NCBI GenBank assembly: GCA_013399015.1 | Contig: VWZX01008168.1 | Location: 352,696 to 416,695 of the forward strand | Source of the DNA: Galbula dea | Taxonomy: Eukaryota; Chordata; Aves; Piciformes; Galbulidae | Direction: 5' to 3' | DNA length: 64,000 nucleotides | Part shown: positions 54,646 to 64,000 of the stretch, in pieces | Position numbering within the stretch: the stretch's first letter is position 1 | Layout: each line of letters opens with the position of its first letter | Translations under genes and position numbers: made by a program | Notes under the pieces: model-generated | What the model saw: only the letters and a program-made list of their open reading frames with translations | Told to the model about the DNA's origin: nothing | Database searches by the model: none

Positions 54646-55943
54646 TAACATCTTCCAATGTCCCATCTCACCCCCTTCTCCCTATAGCTACTTTAGCCAC
54701 GTTACCCCAAATCCCTTCAAAGGGCAATAAATCCCCTGGCCATCTTCCAGTAGAACATCCAGCATCACCAGTTTGACCACTCACATACCACAAAGTCATT
54801 TTCCCCAGCCCAAAGTCCCCTAAATCGGTCACCTCTGGGTGATCTGAGGGTTGTTGTTTGAGGAGCTGCTCCAGGGGCAAGGAGGATGCATGGAGAAAGG
54901 CTCCTGCAGCTTGGCTAGGGTTAACAGCTTGGAAGATGCCACAGCAGGAGACTGGTGACCCAGTAACAACCCTTTGCAACTGGAATGATTCCTGGACTCA
55001 GGTTTCTGGTGTATCACAGGGGAAGGAGGAGCAGGGAAGGGAGGGAGGAGGGGAGAAAACTGCCGACAGAGTGGAAACATGAAAAATAAGCAACAACAAC
55101 AAAAAGGACTGGGGAAAAAATATAAATCAAAGAGAATAAGTGAGTGCTGATCACAACACAAAGCAACTGCAGCCTGCACTGAGTCCCTCTCCCAATCCTT
55201 GCACTCCTTCCTGCTTCCAACCCCCACCAAGAGTCAATGCCCATGGGGAAAGGAGCTCAGCTTCACAACAAACCACACAGGGACAGCAAAGGTTGAGCCA
55301 AGCCACCCTGTCCTCACCAGCTGCCACTGAGGTGTCCTCATAGCCATGGGGTGGCAGTTCCTCAGCTCCCACATCTCATCTCTGCTTCAGCAGCATGGCC
55401 TCCCTCAACCACAAGCACTGCCAGGAAGGTATGGGGGAGGAGGTTGCAAATCTAGATGGTGGAAAACAGAGCTGAAAGAACATGCAGACAGCAGTTCCCT
55501 GCCCCAAATGTCCCATGGACAACATGAGACAACCTTCAGCTGGATGGGCTAACCCACAGCCCACACACACATGGTTGCAAACAGGGAAACTGAGGCACTG
55601 GGAAAGGTTCTTCTCCAAGAATGGGGTTGGAGGTCCTTACTGGGAGATGATCCTCCTTCACCTCTCCCACCAGTTCCCATCAAGGTTTAATTCATCAGTG
55701 CCCATAAAGAGCTTGGTTCTCCTCCAGCATGGAAGCACTGCTCTGGTACAGCCTTAACCAGCTTCCAGATGATGGCACCATGGTGGCACAGCAGCATGGC
55801 TGAGCAGCACATGTCATGTAGGACCTGGTCTTTGAAGGTGGGTGCAGCCAGCAGCATGGGTGCCCCCATCCCAATGAGTCTTTCATGTCCCATAACATCT
55901 TATTCCTCCCTCCGAGCATCATTGGGAGGGTTTGGGACCTTGA
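54646..55943. other. Non-coding stretch without recognised features
   Basis: About 1.3 kb of unique sequence. A/C-rich AAGCAACAACAACAAAAAGG near 55,090. No gene, RNA or repeat family seen. Confidence 0.5.
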
Positions 55944-56278
55944 GGATCATAGAATGGAATCAGACAATGGTTGTGGTTGGAAAAGACCTCAGAGATCATC
56001 AAGGTCCAACCATCCACCCAACACTCCCATGCTCACCACTAAACCATGACCTCAAGCACAACATCTCCATGGTTTTTGAACCCTTCCAGGGTTGGTGATT
56101 CCACCACCCCCCTGGGCAGCTTGGACCAATGGCTGGTAACCCTTTTGGGGAAGAAATTCTTCCTAATATCCAACCTGAACCTCCTCTAGTTCATCTTGAA
56201 ACCATTTCCTCTTGTCCTATCACTTGTTCCTTGGCAGAAGAGACCAACCTCTCCCTCATTCCAAGTTGCAGGGAGCTT
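55944..56278 (-). mobile_element. CR1 LINE 3' fragment, type 3
   Basis: AGGATCATAGAATGGAATCA, GTTGTGGTTGGAAAAGACCT, CCCTTCCAGGGTTGGTGATT, CCACCACCCCCCTGGGCAGC, CATTTCCTCTTGTCCTATCA and AGAAGAGACCAACCTCTCCC. Confidence 0.92.
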
Positions 56279-56948
56279 GCTCCAGCACCAGTGCAGGATG
56301 TTCTCCTTGGTGGAGCTAATCACAACATCCTAGAAGGGTCCAAATATGTTCCTAATGTCCAAAGATGTTCCAAGAAGCACCAAAATTCCTGAGAAAGAAA
56401 AGGGACAAAGCTGCTTCACTCTTGGTGAGAGGTTACAGGGCAGCACACACCCACCCCACCCCCCCCCACCATCAGTGGAGCATTAGCAGCATCTCCCCCT
56501 CCTTCCGGCTCACCCAATGGAGGAGGACACATCTGTCTCCAGGCTGTGGATCCCAGGGGATCCCTGATCCCTCAGATAACAGGGAAGCCACTAGAGATAT
56601 TTCCCAGGGCTCAGGCACAGCTGTGAGTGCAGGGAAGCTGCCACAGTCCAGGAGCAAAGCACTGATTAATCTCCTCCTCCTCCGGCGAACCCCGCGCTGC
56701 AGATGTGCTGCAGGCTGCTGACTCGGCAGCTCCTCGCAAGGAGACCTGGAGCTGAGGGGAAGGGAGCACGTGTGCATGGACCCACATAGCTCCTGGCAGG
56801 ACAATATGGCCTGAGGAACACCAGGGTGGGCAGCCTGGATGGTGGCCTCTCATCTCATAAGGTCTCCATAGCAAAGAGTCGCTCTGTCTCCTGGATGAAT
56901 CCTGGGGTGCATGCAGAAGAGTGCGGCCAGCAGGTCCAGGAAGGTTCT
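56279..56948. other. Non-coding stretch with a small CpG patch
   Basis: Unique sequence with a C run near 56,455-56,468. At 56,660-56,740 there is CACTGATTAATCTCCTCCTC, CTCCGGCGAACCCCGCGCTG and CTGACTCGGCAGC, a small CpG-bearing patch with a TTAATC core that could be regulatory. Confidence 0.35.
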
Positions 56949-57065
56949 CCTCCCCCTCTACTCTGCCCTAGTCAGGTCACAGATGGAGTCCTGGCTCCAG
57001 TTCTGGGCTTCCCTGTTCAAGAAGGACAGGGATCTACCGGAGAAGGTACAGAAAAGGGCTAACTG
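56949..57065 (+). mobile_element. CR1 LINE internal fragment
   Basis: CTCTACTCTGCCCTAGTCAG, ACAGATGGAGTCCTGGCTCC, AGTTCTGGGCTTCCCTGTTC and AAGAAGGACAGGGATCTACC. It corresponds to sequence upstream of the CR1 3' UTR (compare the start of the copy at 44.8 kb). Both its ends are missing, and it abuts an opposite-strand fragment. Confidence 0.82.
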
Positions 57066-57067
57066 GC

Positions 57068-57480
57068 TCTCCTCTGGCTGCTCTCCAACAGCTTCATATC
57101 CCTCCTATACTGTGGTGTCCAAACCTGCACCCAGAGGCCACCCCAGCACAGAGTAGAGCAGCACCATCACCTCCCTTGCCCAGCTAACAGTGCAGTGCTT
57201 GAGGCACCCCAGGACATGGTTGTCCCTCTTGGCTTCCAGGGCACACTCTTGACTCCTGTTCAACTTGCCACCAAGCAGAACCCCCGGACCCCTCTCTGTG
57301 GGGCTGCTCTCCAGCCTCTCATTCCCCAGTCCATCCAGGGTTGTTCCAGCCCAGGTGCAGAACCTGGTGATTGCCCTTGTTAAACTTCATGCAGCTGTTA
57401 GCTGCCCAGCCCTCTAGTCTGTCCAGGTCTCTCTGCCCCTCAAGTCCAGCCACCCACCCAACACTGCCAAGTCACCAAGG
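57068..57480 (-). mobile_element. CR1 LINE upstream-body fragment
   Basis: Reverse-complement sequence with GGTGTCCAAACCTGCACCCA, GTCCCTCTTGGCTTCCAGGG, CACACTCTTGACTCCTGTTC, CCTCTCTGTGGGGCTGCTCT, TTGCCCTTGTTAAACTTCAT and CAGCCCTCTAGTCTGTCCAG. I recognise this as the segment of avian CR1 that lies upstream of the usual 300-400 bp 3' fragments. It is the most 5' CR1 sequence in the window. Retrotransposon, not a host gene. Confidence 0.78.
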
Positions 57481-58050
57481 TGCACTCATACTCCCTATCT
57501 CCTAATTAAACTTTCTCTGATGAACTAACCTATTGGAAATTAATTAGCAGATGACCAATACCAGAGCCAAAAAAAAACAAAACCAAAGAGAAAGACAGTT
57601 GCCATCAGCTTGGTCCTACCTGATTAGAGGAGGAAGCAAAGTCTCCTGGCAAACAGGAATCGACTGTTGTGCCTTGGTCCAGCACCTCATTGATCAGTTG
57701 GTCACTGTTAGGAATGTTAATGAGCTCCCAGGGAGGCCAAAGGAAATCATTTGCAGAAGAAAACACTGTTCTTGATGGGATGTTATTTCTAGGAAGGGCT
57801 AGTTAAACACCAGCTCAGGAACTTCATCTGCCAGCTGGTCAAAAGGCTGCCCAGAGGACATGCAGCAGCAGGGACCGGCAAGGATCACCTGGTCTTTCGG
57901 CATGGAGTTGATGTTTCTGCTGGACGTGGTGGTGGCTTTGGGCAGGATGCTTGGTGCAGACACTGTGGGCAGAAGCCTCTCCTCTGAGCTGCTCACACAG
58001 TCAGGGCATGGAGGGGCCAAAAATGAAACACAGTCCCCATCTGAGAACAG
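57481..58050. other. Non-coding stretch with a TAATTA cluster
   Basis: CTCCTAATTAAACTTTCTC and GGAAATTAATTAGCAGATG at 57,495-57,560 form a small homeodomain-type cluster. The remainder is unique sequence with no gene. Confidence 0.35.
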
Positions 58051-58350
58051 GATATCTCCATTCCACCCATCCAACCACCTCCATCCAATTGCTCATTCCT
58101 CCTACAGTCCACTTGTCTCCTAGTGCCCCTTCCTTCAACTCAAGTGTCTCAGTTCCATTGCCTATTCTTACCAACCACAACCATTTCCATCCCTCCCAAC
58201 ACAAGCAACCTCTGCCTGTTGCTCATCCCTCCAACTCAACCACCTCCATCCCGTTTCCCATCCCTCCTTGTAAACCACCTCCATTCTATTGCCCATCCTT
58301 CCCACCTCAACCACCCCAAAACCACCCCTGGTGTTCCTCACAGCCCACAC
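58051..58350. repeat. Degenerate C-rich minisatellite
   Basis: Repeated phrases such as CAACCACCTCCATCC, TTGCCCATCC and TTGCTCATTCC recur at irregular spacing of roughly 40-60 bases. Open frames of 140 and 194 codons across it (58123-58545 and 57951-58535) are Pro/Ser/His-rich repeat translations. Confidence 0.7.
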
Positions 58351-60284
58351 AACACCACACACACTGGTGGCCAGTCCCACCACCTCCTTTTTGCAGAGTA
58401 CAGGAGAGAAACACCAGGGAGATGTGGTGCCAGATGGGTCCAGCTATTGCAAAACCAGGTTTATACATCTTTAACCACCACCCAAAACTTTACCAGCTGT
58501 GTATCTGTGATGGACAAGAAGGAAGCCAGATCTGAGGTACCATAGCCTCACCAGGACCTCCACCACCTCCCTTCCAGCATGTCATTGACCCATCAATACT
58601 TCATACCTGACCTTGTGGTTTTGGCAGCCTTTTGCTTGGCTTTCATTGCAGTTTTCTTCACTCTTCTGCTGTCTGTCCAGTACTTCCTCAACCTGCACTG
58701 ATGTCCTGTCCCAGGAGACCCTCAGGACCTCCAGGCTGCTTCCTCTGCCCAAGGAGGCTGAATGGGCCAACCTTGCCCATGATGACAGCGTATGACCTCC
58801 AGCACATCAGCTTGTGGAGCATCCTTCCTTCCTCTTCTTCCCCAGCCTGTTCTAGAGCAGAGCACATCAAGAGCCACCTCAAGTAAGTATCCTTTTGGGG
58901 AGAGCATTAGCTGAGCTAGAACTGAGCTCCTGAGGATCTCCTGCCTGTCCTTTCAACGAGATAAGAAGACAGGAGAGAGGCAAGAAGCAGCAGATCCCTT
59001 GTTTGAAGGAGTGTGGATACTCACAGAGGAAATCCACTTTGATTTTGGTGTATTCCCTCTTTGTTTCCCAATGACAATGCTGTCCCAGGAAGCCTTCACT
59101 CTTGAAAGGAGACAATACCTCTGGAGGGAGGATAGAAGTCTTCATTCAGGTCACCATGCTCTCATTTAGGTCATCTGAGACCTTTTTCTCCTCTGTGGTC
59201 ATGGTAGCAAAGCTTGAGGCTCTTCTTCAGAATTCAGCTCTTTCTAGTGTGCTCTGGAGGAGCTAAGCCTAGCTTGGTTCTACCCCTTCCAATATCCCAT
59301 GAGGGAGCCCAGACTTGAGTAAACCTCTCCCCAGTCCCTCTCTTGGAGCAAACAGAGAGGTCAAAACCCAACCCCATGGCTTTCCACCCTGAACCCACTA
59401 TCTCTGGGCAGCTGGAGCACAGCAGCCTACCTGGGCAACATGTCCCTTCCTTAAAACTTAATTAGCAGCTGATGAATATTTCACGAAGACAAAGAGGCCA
59501 GGTAGATGAGGTCAATCTTTTATTCATGAGCAGCAGGGAAGGGAAGGTTGTGGGCAGAGAGATCCAGGCTCAATCAGGTCATGGACATCTCACAGTGAAG
59601 GTCTCATGGCCAAGATCTCTTGCACAGCTAATGCACATGACTGTCCTGTGAGCATCTCAGCAACATCTGTGCCAGTACATGGAGAGATCCCACCAGTCTC
59701 TGCCATGGGGTGGGACACATTCCTGTCCTCCTGCTGGTTTTCTCAAGCTCAAGGGATGAGGCAGCATGAAAGCCTCAGGGAAGCAACATGGGTTGAGATG
59801 ATCCCAGGGCTGGGGCACACTAGCAAACCTACTGCCAGCCCAGGAAGAAACCCAGCCAAGACCTCTAATTTTGGCTTAAGTTGAACCTAAGATTTGCCTG
59901 AATCTTCCTGGGGATCATTTTTGGAGTTGCAGCTAAGATTGGGCTTGCTAAGGAAATGTGGTCATAGATGGCGGCCGGTGCCTTGCCCACTCCACCGCTC
60001 CCGTGGCCACATCTGGGAGCCAACAACTTTGGCCACCTTTTCTTCTTAAGAAGACCAACCCTTAAACTCAAACCCTGCTCTGAGGGGGTTTCTAGCAGCA
60101 ATGATGGACCAACACTGCTCAGGGAAGCATCTGAACCCTCTTGCAAGACAACAAAACCCCTTCTCCTCCATCCTGGCTTAGGAAGACTCCTCAGATCCCA
60201 CCTCCAAACCATCTCCAGACCTCTTGGACATCCAGAGCCCCACCAAGCAGTTCCAACCTGGTTCTATCCACATGGAACAGACAT
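58351..60284. other. Non-coding stretch
   Basis: About 1.9 kb without recognised repeats. One small island at 59,455-59,535 (listed separately). Near 59,970 there is ATGGCGGCCGGTGCC, a YY1-like ATGGCGGC site in a small CpG patch. Confidence 0.4.
59455..59535. promoter_or_regulatory. Candidate conserved non-coding element, small
   Basis: CTTAAAACTTAATTAGCAGC, TGATGAATATTTCACG and CAATCTTTTATTCATGAGC. Holds TTAATTAG and TTTTATT cores in 75 bases, CpG-containing TTCACGAAG, and no repeat similarity. Confidence 0.32.
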
Positions 60285-60690
60285 GAATCCCTCTGTAATT
60301 ATCTATCTAATTAAAGACAACCTGGCCACAGAGGTTGTCCTACCCCTTCCCCAGCGCCCACCAAGACTCTAACGAGGAGTGCGTTAATTATCCAACTTAT
60401 TAGCCACCCACGTTATTAACATAACCCTGATGGAATTAACTTGCTACCAAACTAGCCCCCAAATATTAATTGCCTAAAAAAAACCTTCCTCGTTACTGGG
60501 AGGTATTAATAAGGCACTAATTAGGGATGGCTTTGGAGAGCCGCGAGTTAACGACGTGGCAATCTGATTTGTCTCCGAGCAGCCTGGATGAGCCCAAGGA
60601 AGTGTTCTCCCAACCCTTAATTGATATTTAATTAACAGCCAGGACCTGGCAGCGTCCATGGAAATGAAACGCTGCCCAAGTGCTGTGACA
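60285..60690. promoter_or_regulatory. Strong candidate conserved non-coding element, dense homeodomain sites
   Basis: At least ten TAAT/ATTA cores in about 350 bases: CTGTAATTATC, TATCTAATTAAAG, GCGTTAATTATCC, CTTATTAGCC, CGTTATTAAC, AAATATTAATTGCC, GTATTAATAAGG, CACTAATTAGGG, CCCTTAATTGA and ATTTAATTAACAG. Interspersed CpG (CCGCGAGTTAACGACG). It lies between unique sequence and a type 2 CR1 that begins at 60730. Composition is quite unlike the flanks. Confidence 0.5.
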
Positions 60691-60729
60691 AAGGCTCTTG
60701 GGATCTGCCACCATGACAGGGAGGGCTCC

Positions 60730-60884
60730 CTGTGGAAGCCTCATCCCTGGGAGCTTTGAAGGCCAGGCTGGGTGGGGCTGTGGGCAACCTGCTCTGGTGG
60801 GAGGTGTCCCTGGCAGGCAGGGGGTTGGGAGTGGATGATCTTGAAGCTCCCTTCCAACCCTGACAGCTCTGGGATTCTATGATA
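60730..60884 (+). mobile_element. CR1 LINE 3' end, type 2
   Basis: TGTGGAAGCCTCATCCCTGG, GAGCTTTGAAGGCCAGGCTG, GGCAACCTGCTCTGGTGGGA, GATCTTGAAGCTCCCTTCCA and GACAGCTCTGGGATTCTATG. About 6 percent different by eye from the nested copy at 35.8 kb. Confidence 0.93.
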
Positions 60885-61074
60885 CCCCATGCCAGGTGGT
60901 GGGGATGCTGCTGGAGATAGTGAGCACCACATCTCTGACCTCCACCTCCTCCAATGCTGGACAATGTGGATGTGTTCCTCCTCTTCCTTCTCCTTTAGCC
61001 TAAGATCTGCCCCAAGTTGGTGGCAGAGGAGCACTCACAGTCCTCTCTGCTACTGAGCATCATGCTAAATATAT
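60885..61074. other. Short unique spacer
   Basis: About 190 bp between two CR1 copies, with nothing recognised. Confidence 0.5.
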
Positions 61075-61360
61075 GCCCAGGGAAGTGGTAGAGTCACCAA
61101 CCCTGGAGGTGGTGCAAAAAAACCCTGTGTAGATGTTGCACTTAACAACATGGTTTAGTGGCACGATGGTGATGGCTGACTTAGGATCATAGAACTGTCA
61201 GGGTTGGAAGGGAGCTTCAAGATCATCTAGTTCCAACCCCCCTGCCTGCCAGGGACACCTCCCACTAGAGCAGGTTGCCCACAGCCCCAGCCAGCCTGGC
61301 CTTCAAAGCTTCTTGATGACCCTAGAGGTCTTTTCCAGCCACAATCATTCTATGATTCTA
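61075..61360 (+). mobile_element. CR1 LINE 3' end, type 3, split by a nested CR1
   Basis: CCAGGGAAGTGGTAGAGTCA, CCAACCCTGGAGGTGGTGCA, GCACTTAACAACATGGTTTA and GTGATGGCTGACTT up to 61182. It resumes at about 61312 with CTTGATGACCCTAGAGGTCT, TTTCCAGCC and ATCATTCTATGATTCT. The interruption falls at the same host position as in the copy at 24.8-25.2 kb. Confidence 0.9.
61183..61311 (-). mobile_element. CR1 LINE type 2, nested inside another CR1
   Basis: AGGATCATAGAACTGTCAGG, GTTGGAAGGGAGCTTCAAGA, CCCCCCTGCCTGCCAGGGAC and CCAGCCTGGCCTTCAAAGCT. Possible 3-bp CTT duplication at 61180-61182 and 61312-61314. It is truncated about 25 bases shorter than the nested copy at 25.0 kb. Confidence 0.9.
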
Positions 61361-62049
61361 CGCTCACCTCCCTCACAAGCCCAGATTCAGCAAACACATC
61401 CCCACCAGGTGTCCTTCTGCAACTATCACTTGGGAAAACAGTTGAAGGTCTCAAAGACCATGATTCCTCCATCCTCTCCATTGCCTGAGCAGTAAGAGCA
61501 AGTCCTAGAGATTCATTGCTGGTATCCCAGCAAGAGATTGGGCATCTGAGAAGTGGGAGGGATAAACCCCTGGGGAGAAAGTTGTTTCGGCAAAGAAGCC
61601 CCCAAAAGAGGCCTCAGAAAGCAAAGGACCTGCACTAAGACAGAGGGTGAACATGTAGGCTGTCTTGTCAGCTTGAGTTCCCACTTTCTCTCTTGTGGTT
61701 AGCCAGGACCTTCTTTTTGATCCCCACACACCATGGCCGAAGTGCAAACCCCAACTCAACCTACCTCAGCCCTTCTAAAAGTGGCCTGACACCAGCAGGT
61801 CTCTCCTTGTAGCCAGATGATGTTGTCCTCTCCCTGTGGGCTGTGCCTTCATCGAGGGTGAACTTCACACCTGGCAGCTGGAAGTGCTCCCCATGGTGAG
61901 GAAGATGATGGTCCAACCCCTCCATCTCTTACATCTGTCAACTCCTCATGGTTATGAACATCATCCCTCAGACAAGCAGGATAAGACCCAGAGGAGCAGG
62001 GGAAGAGCTGATCCCTTCACCCTCCCCCCACCACCACCACCCTCCCTTC
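61361..62049. other. Non-coding stretch without recognised features
   Basis: About 690 bp of unique sequence, ending in a CCCCCCACCACCACCACCCT simple stretch. Confidence 0.5.
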
Positions 62050-62200
62050 CCCTTGCTCTCTTTATGTAAATTGAAAATAACAATTAGTTTATTTTTGCCT
62101 GTGCAAATTACAGCTCAAGCTCCCAGGGAGCAGACAGCTGCCAGGGCTGTGCTGAGCTGTGCTCCAGCCTTGGCCAGTTACATGAATAAATAACCTGGTG
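62050..62200. promoter_or_regulatory. Candidate conserved non-coding element
   Basis: CTTTATGTAAATTGAAAATA, ACAATTAGTTTATTTTTGCC and TGTGCAAATTACAGC contain octamer-like ATGTAAAT and GCAAAT (POU-type) cores and CAATTAG. CAGACAGCTGCC adds an E-box. TTACATGAATAAATAACC closes the segment. Confidence 0.4.
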
Positions 62201-62554
62201 GTGAGGGGGGAGGATGTTCTACCTGCCTCCCACCACCCCTCTCATCCACAGAAAAGGTGGAAGGAGGGGAGGAGGGTGGGGAGAGAAAAAAATAAGCCCA
62301 AGGAGCCTTTGGATTTTATTGAGGCATGAAGCTGATGAGCTAATCAGGAAGCTTGGAAGGGATGAGGAGCTGTGGGACCATCTGTGAGGGATGAGAGGTT
62401 ACTTGGGAGGGTGACTCCAAGGAGAGCTGGTGGGCAGCAGGGACAGCAAAGGGTCGTGGCTGATGGGACCTGAGCAACAGCAGCCCTGAAGACTCATCTT
62501 GCTCCTGCATGTTTCCCACTTGGCAATGCAGCTGGCTTCCCTCTGCACACACAT
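62201..62554. other. Non-coding stretch
   Basis: Unique sequence, purine-rich at 62,255-62,300 (GGAAGGAGGGGAGGAGGGTG). Near 62,315 there is GATTTTATTGAGGCATGAAG and GAGCTAATCAGG. No gene. Confidence 0.4.
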
Positions 62555-63365
62555 GGATATGCAGCCTGCATTCCACCTCCTGCTTCCCATATGTCAGCTT
62601 GCTGAATATCATATACCACCTTCTGCATCCCATATCTGACCTCCTGAACCCCATATCTAAGCTTCCTCAATATCATATCCCACCTCCTGCATCCCCTGTC
62701 TCAGCTTCCTGTATCCCATATCCCACCCCCTGCATCCCATGTCTCATCTCCTGCATCCCATATCCCACATTCAATGTCCTGTGTCCTTGAAGCCTCCACT
62801 CCACCAGCAGCATCCCCTATCCTACATCCCCTACCCTGTGTCCCACACCCATATCCTGCACCCCACTACCTGCATCCCACATCCAATGTCCTGGATCCTT
62901 GCAGCCTGCATCCCATGTCCTGCACCCCACTACCTGCATCCCACATCCAATGTAATGTATCTTTGCACCCTGCATTCCACCTCCTGCATCCTCTATCTTG
63001 CTTCCCACCTCCATATCCTATATCCCACCTCCTGCATCCTACATCCACATCCCACCTCCCATATCCTGCATCCCACCTCCCATCTTCTGCATCCTACATC
63101 CACATCCTACATCCCATATCCTGCATCCCACATCCCATCTCCTGCATCCTGCATCCACATCCTACATCCCATCTCCTGCATCCCACCTCCATATCCTACA
63201 TCCCATCTCCTCCCTCCCACACCTATGTCCCACATCCCACTACCTGCATCTCACCTCCAATGTCCTGTATCCTGGCAGCCTGCATCCTACCCCCACCTCC
63301 CACCTCCTGCATCCTACATCCTGTGTCCTGTATCCTCCCATCCCACCTCCTCCAGCAGCAGCATC
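62555..63365. repeat. CATCCCA-type minisatellite, about 800 bp
   Basis: Tandem array built from 7-8 base phrases (CATCCCA, CATCCTA, CCTGCATCC, CCACCTC). A longer unit containing CCACTACCTGCATCCCACAT then CCAATGTCCTG recurs near 62,866, 62,930 and 63,237. The open frames of 165-216 codons in all three forward frames are Pro/His/Ser/Ile repeat translations and the minus frames are Cys/Gly/Asp-rich counterparts. None is a gene. Confidence 0.92.
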
Positions 63366-64000
63366 CCTGAGGGTTGCAGACTCACCTGAAAACAAGGAAT
63401 TTGGGATCAAAACCCAGCTGGGCTCTTCTCCCCCCACCTTGTGCCTGGTAGTTTTCCTGTGTGCCAGCTGTCAGGCAGGACCTCAGGAACGTTAGAGCAT
63501 CGAGGACAGAGCCAAGCCCAGAGCATTGGGAGGAGGGAACATGGAAAAGCCAAACTTCATCCAAGCCAGAATAGAAAGATCAGCTCAAGCCAAAAAAAAC
63601 ATCAGCTCACAACTGGTCAGCCCCGAGCACAGCTCAGAGTCAGTGCCAGGCCTTTGGTTTTCTTGGGAATTTAATGAATTCCTGCTTTTTGGAATGAAAA
63701 TAGCCCCCAAGTGGTGCATGTTCAGCAGCCCACCCCGCTCCCATAACCAGCTTTCCATAGCCCAGGGCTGGAGTTATCACATTCCCAAGATGCTTGGGCT
63801 CAGGTAGATCAGGCTGCAGTGCTTTGGGGGCCAACATGCAAAGGCTGAGCATCAAGAACTGAGGAGGAGGAAGGAGCAAAGAGAACATGGTGTGGTGCTG
63901 CATTGATTGACCTCTTTGCAGAAACCTGGTTACCTGCAGCCACCCAACTCTCTGTTATTTGGGAATTCCACGGAATGTGGGGAACCAGTGGTGAGGTGGG
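63366..64000. other. Non-coding stretch at the window end
   Basis: About 630 bp of unique sequence with no recognised gene or repeat. A GGGAATTTAATGAATTCCTG imperfect palindrome lies near 63,665. Confidence 0.45.

Noticed and set aside
57951..58545. 194- and 140-codon Pro/Ser/His-rich frames
   Set aside because: Mostly the degenerate C-rich array. Two overlapping frames both open, no domain.
62739..63495. Open frames of 216, 198 and 165 codons in the three forward frames
   Set aside because: All three frames are translations of the CATCCCA minisatellite. Openness in every frame is a property of the repeat.

Overview
This window looks like non-coding DNA from a bird nuclear genome. The main evidence is about 46 fragments of CR1 (chicken repeat 1) LINE retrotransposons on both strands, covering roughly a sixth of the window by my hand estimate. 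Most have intact 3' ends, shortened 5' ends and the typical ATTCTATGATTCT-like tail. There is also one likely ERVL-type LTR. Such a high CR1 load suggests a CR1-rich neoavian lineage, possibly Piciformes (woodpeckers and relatives), but this is inference and I cannot name the species.

I found no protein-coding gene, rRNA or tRNA that I can defend. Open frames reach only about 200 codons; the longest mostly read through repeats, CR1 copies or low-complexity sequence, and none resembles a protein family I recognise. One short exon-like segment at 30.5 kb, with consensus-like splice sites, is reported at low confidence.

Layout: 0.2-15 kb carries CR1 copies, a candidate solo LTR (6.4-7.15 kb), an orphan expansion of the CR1 tail (7.85-8.1 kb), a nested inverted and direct duplication (9.1-10.3 kb) and a local direct repeat (14.2-14.5 kb). 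An AT-rich minisatellite with a 52-bp higher-order unit lies at 15.8-16.65 kb. From 17 to 62 kb there is a dense CR1 mosaic. It includes three cases of one CR1 inserted into another in the opposite orientation, and several back-to-back junctions. Two further tandem-repeat fields lie at 58.05-58.35 and 62.55-63.36 kb. The sequence has a 43-base gap at 25.75 kb and a single N at 38,673 flanked by a near-perfect 57-bp duplication, probably an assembly artefact.

Between repeats are repeat-free islands of about 80-400 bp, rich in TAATTA/ATTA homeodomain-type core sites and sometimes with locally raised CpG. The clearest are at 18.0, 23.9, 25.5, 27.7, 42.6, 50.7, 60.3 and 62.1 kb. They resemble the conserved non-coding elements found around vertebrate developmental regulator genes. 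My working interpretation is a gene desert or large intron acting as a regulatory block. Conservation cannot be seen from a single sequence, so these calls are provisional.

For CR1 I use local labels based on the 3' end. Type 1 is GC-rich (CCCCAGAGGTCCCTTCCAAC). Type 2 ends TTGAAGCTCCCTTCCAACC then TGACAGCTCT. Type 3 ends TTAGAGGTCTCTTCCAACC then TTCATGATTCT. Type 4 ends TTTAGAGGTCCCTTCCAACC then CAAACCATTCTATGATTC. Type 5 ends GATGATCCTT then TTCCAACTCAGGA. These are not database subfamily names.
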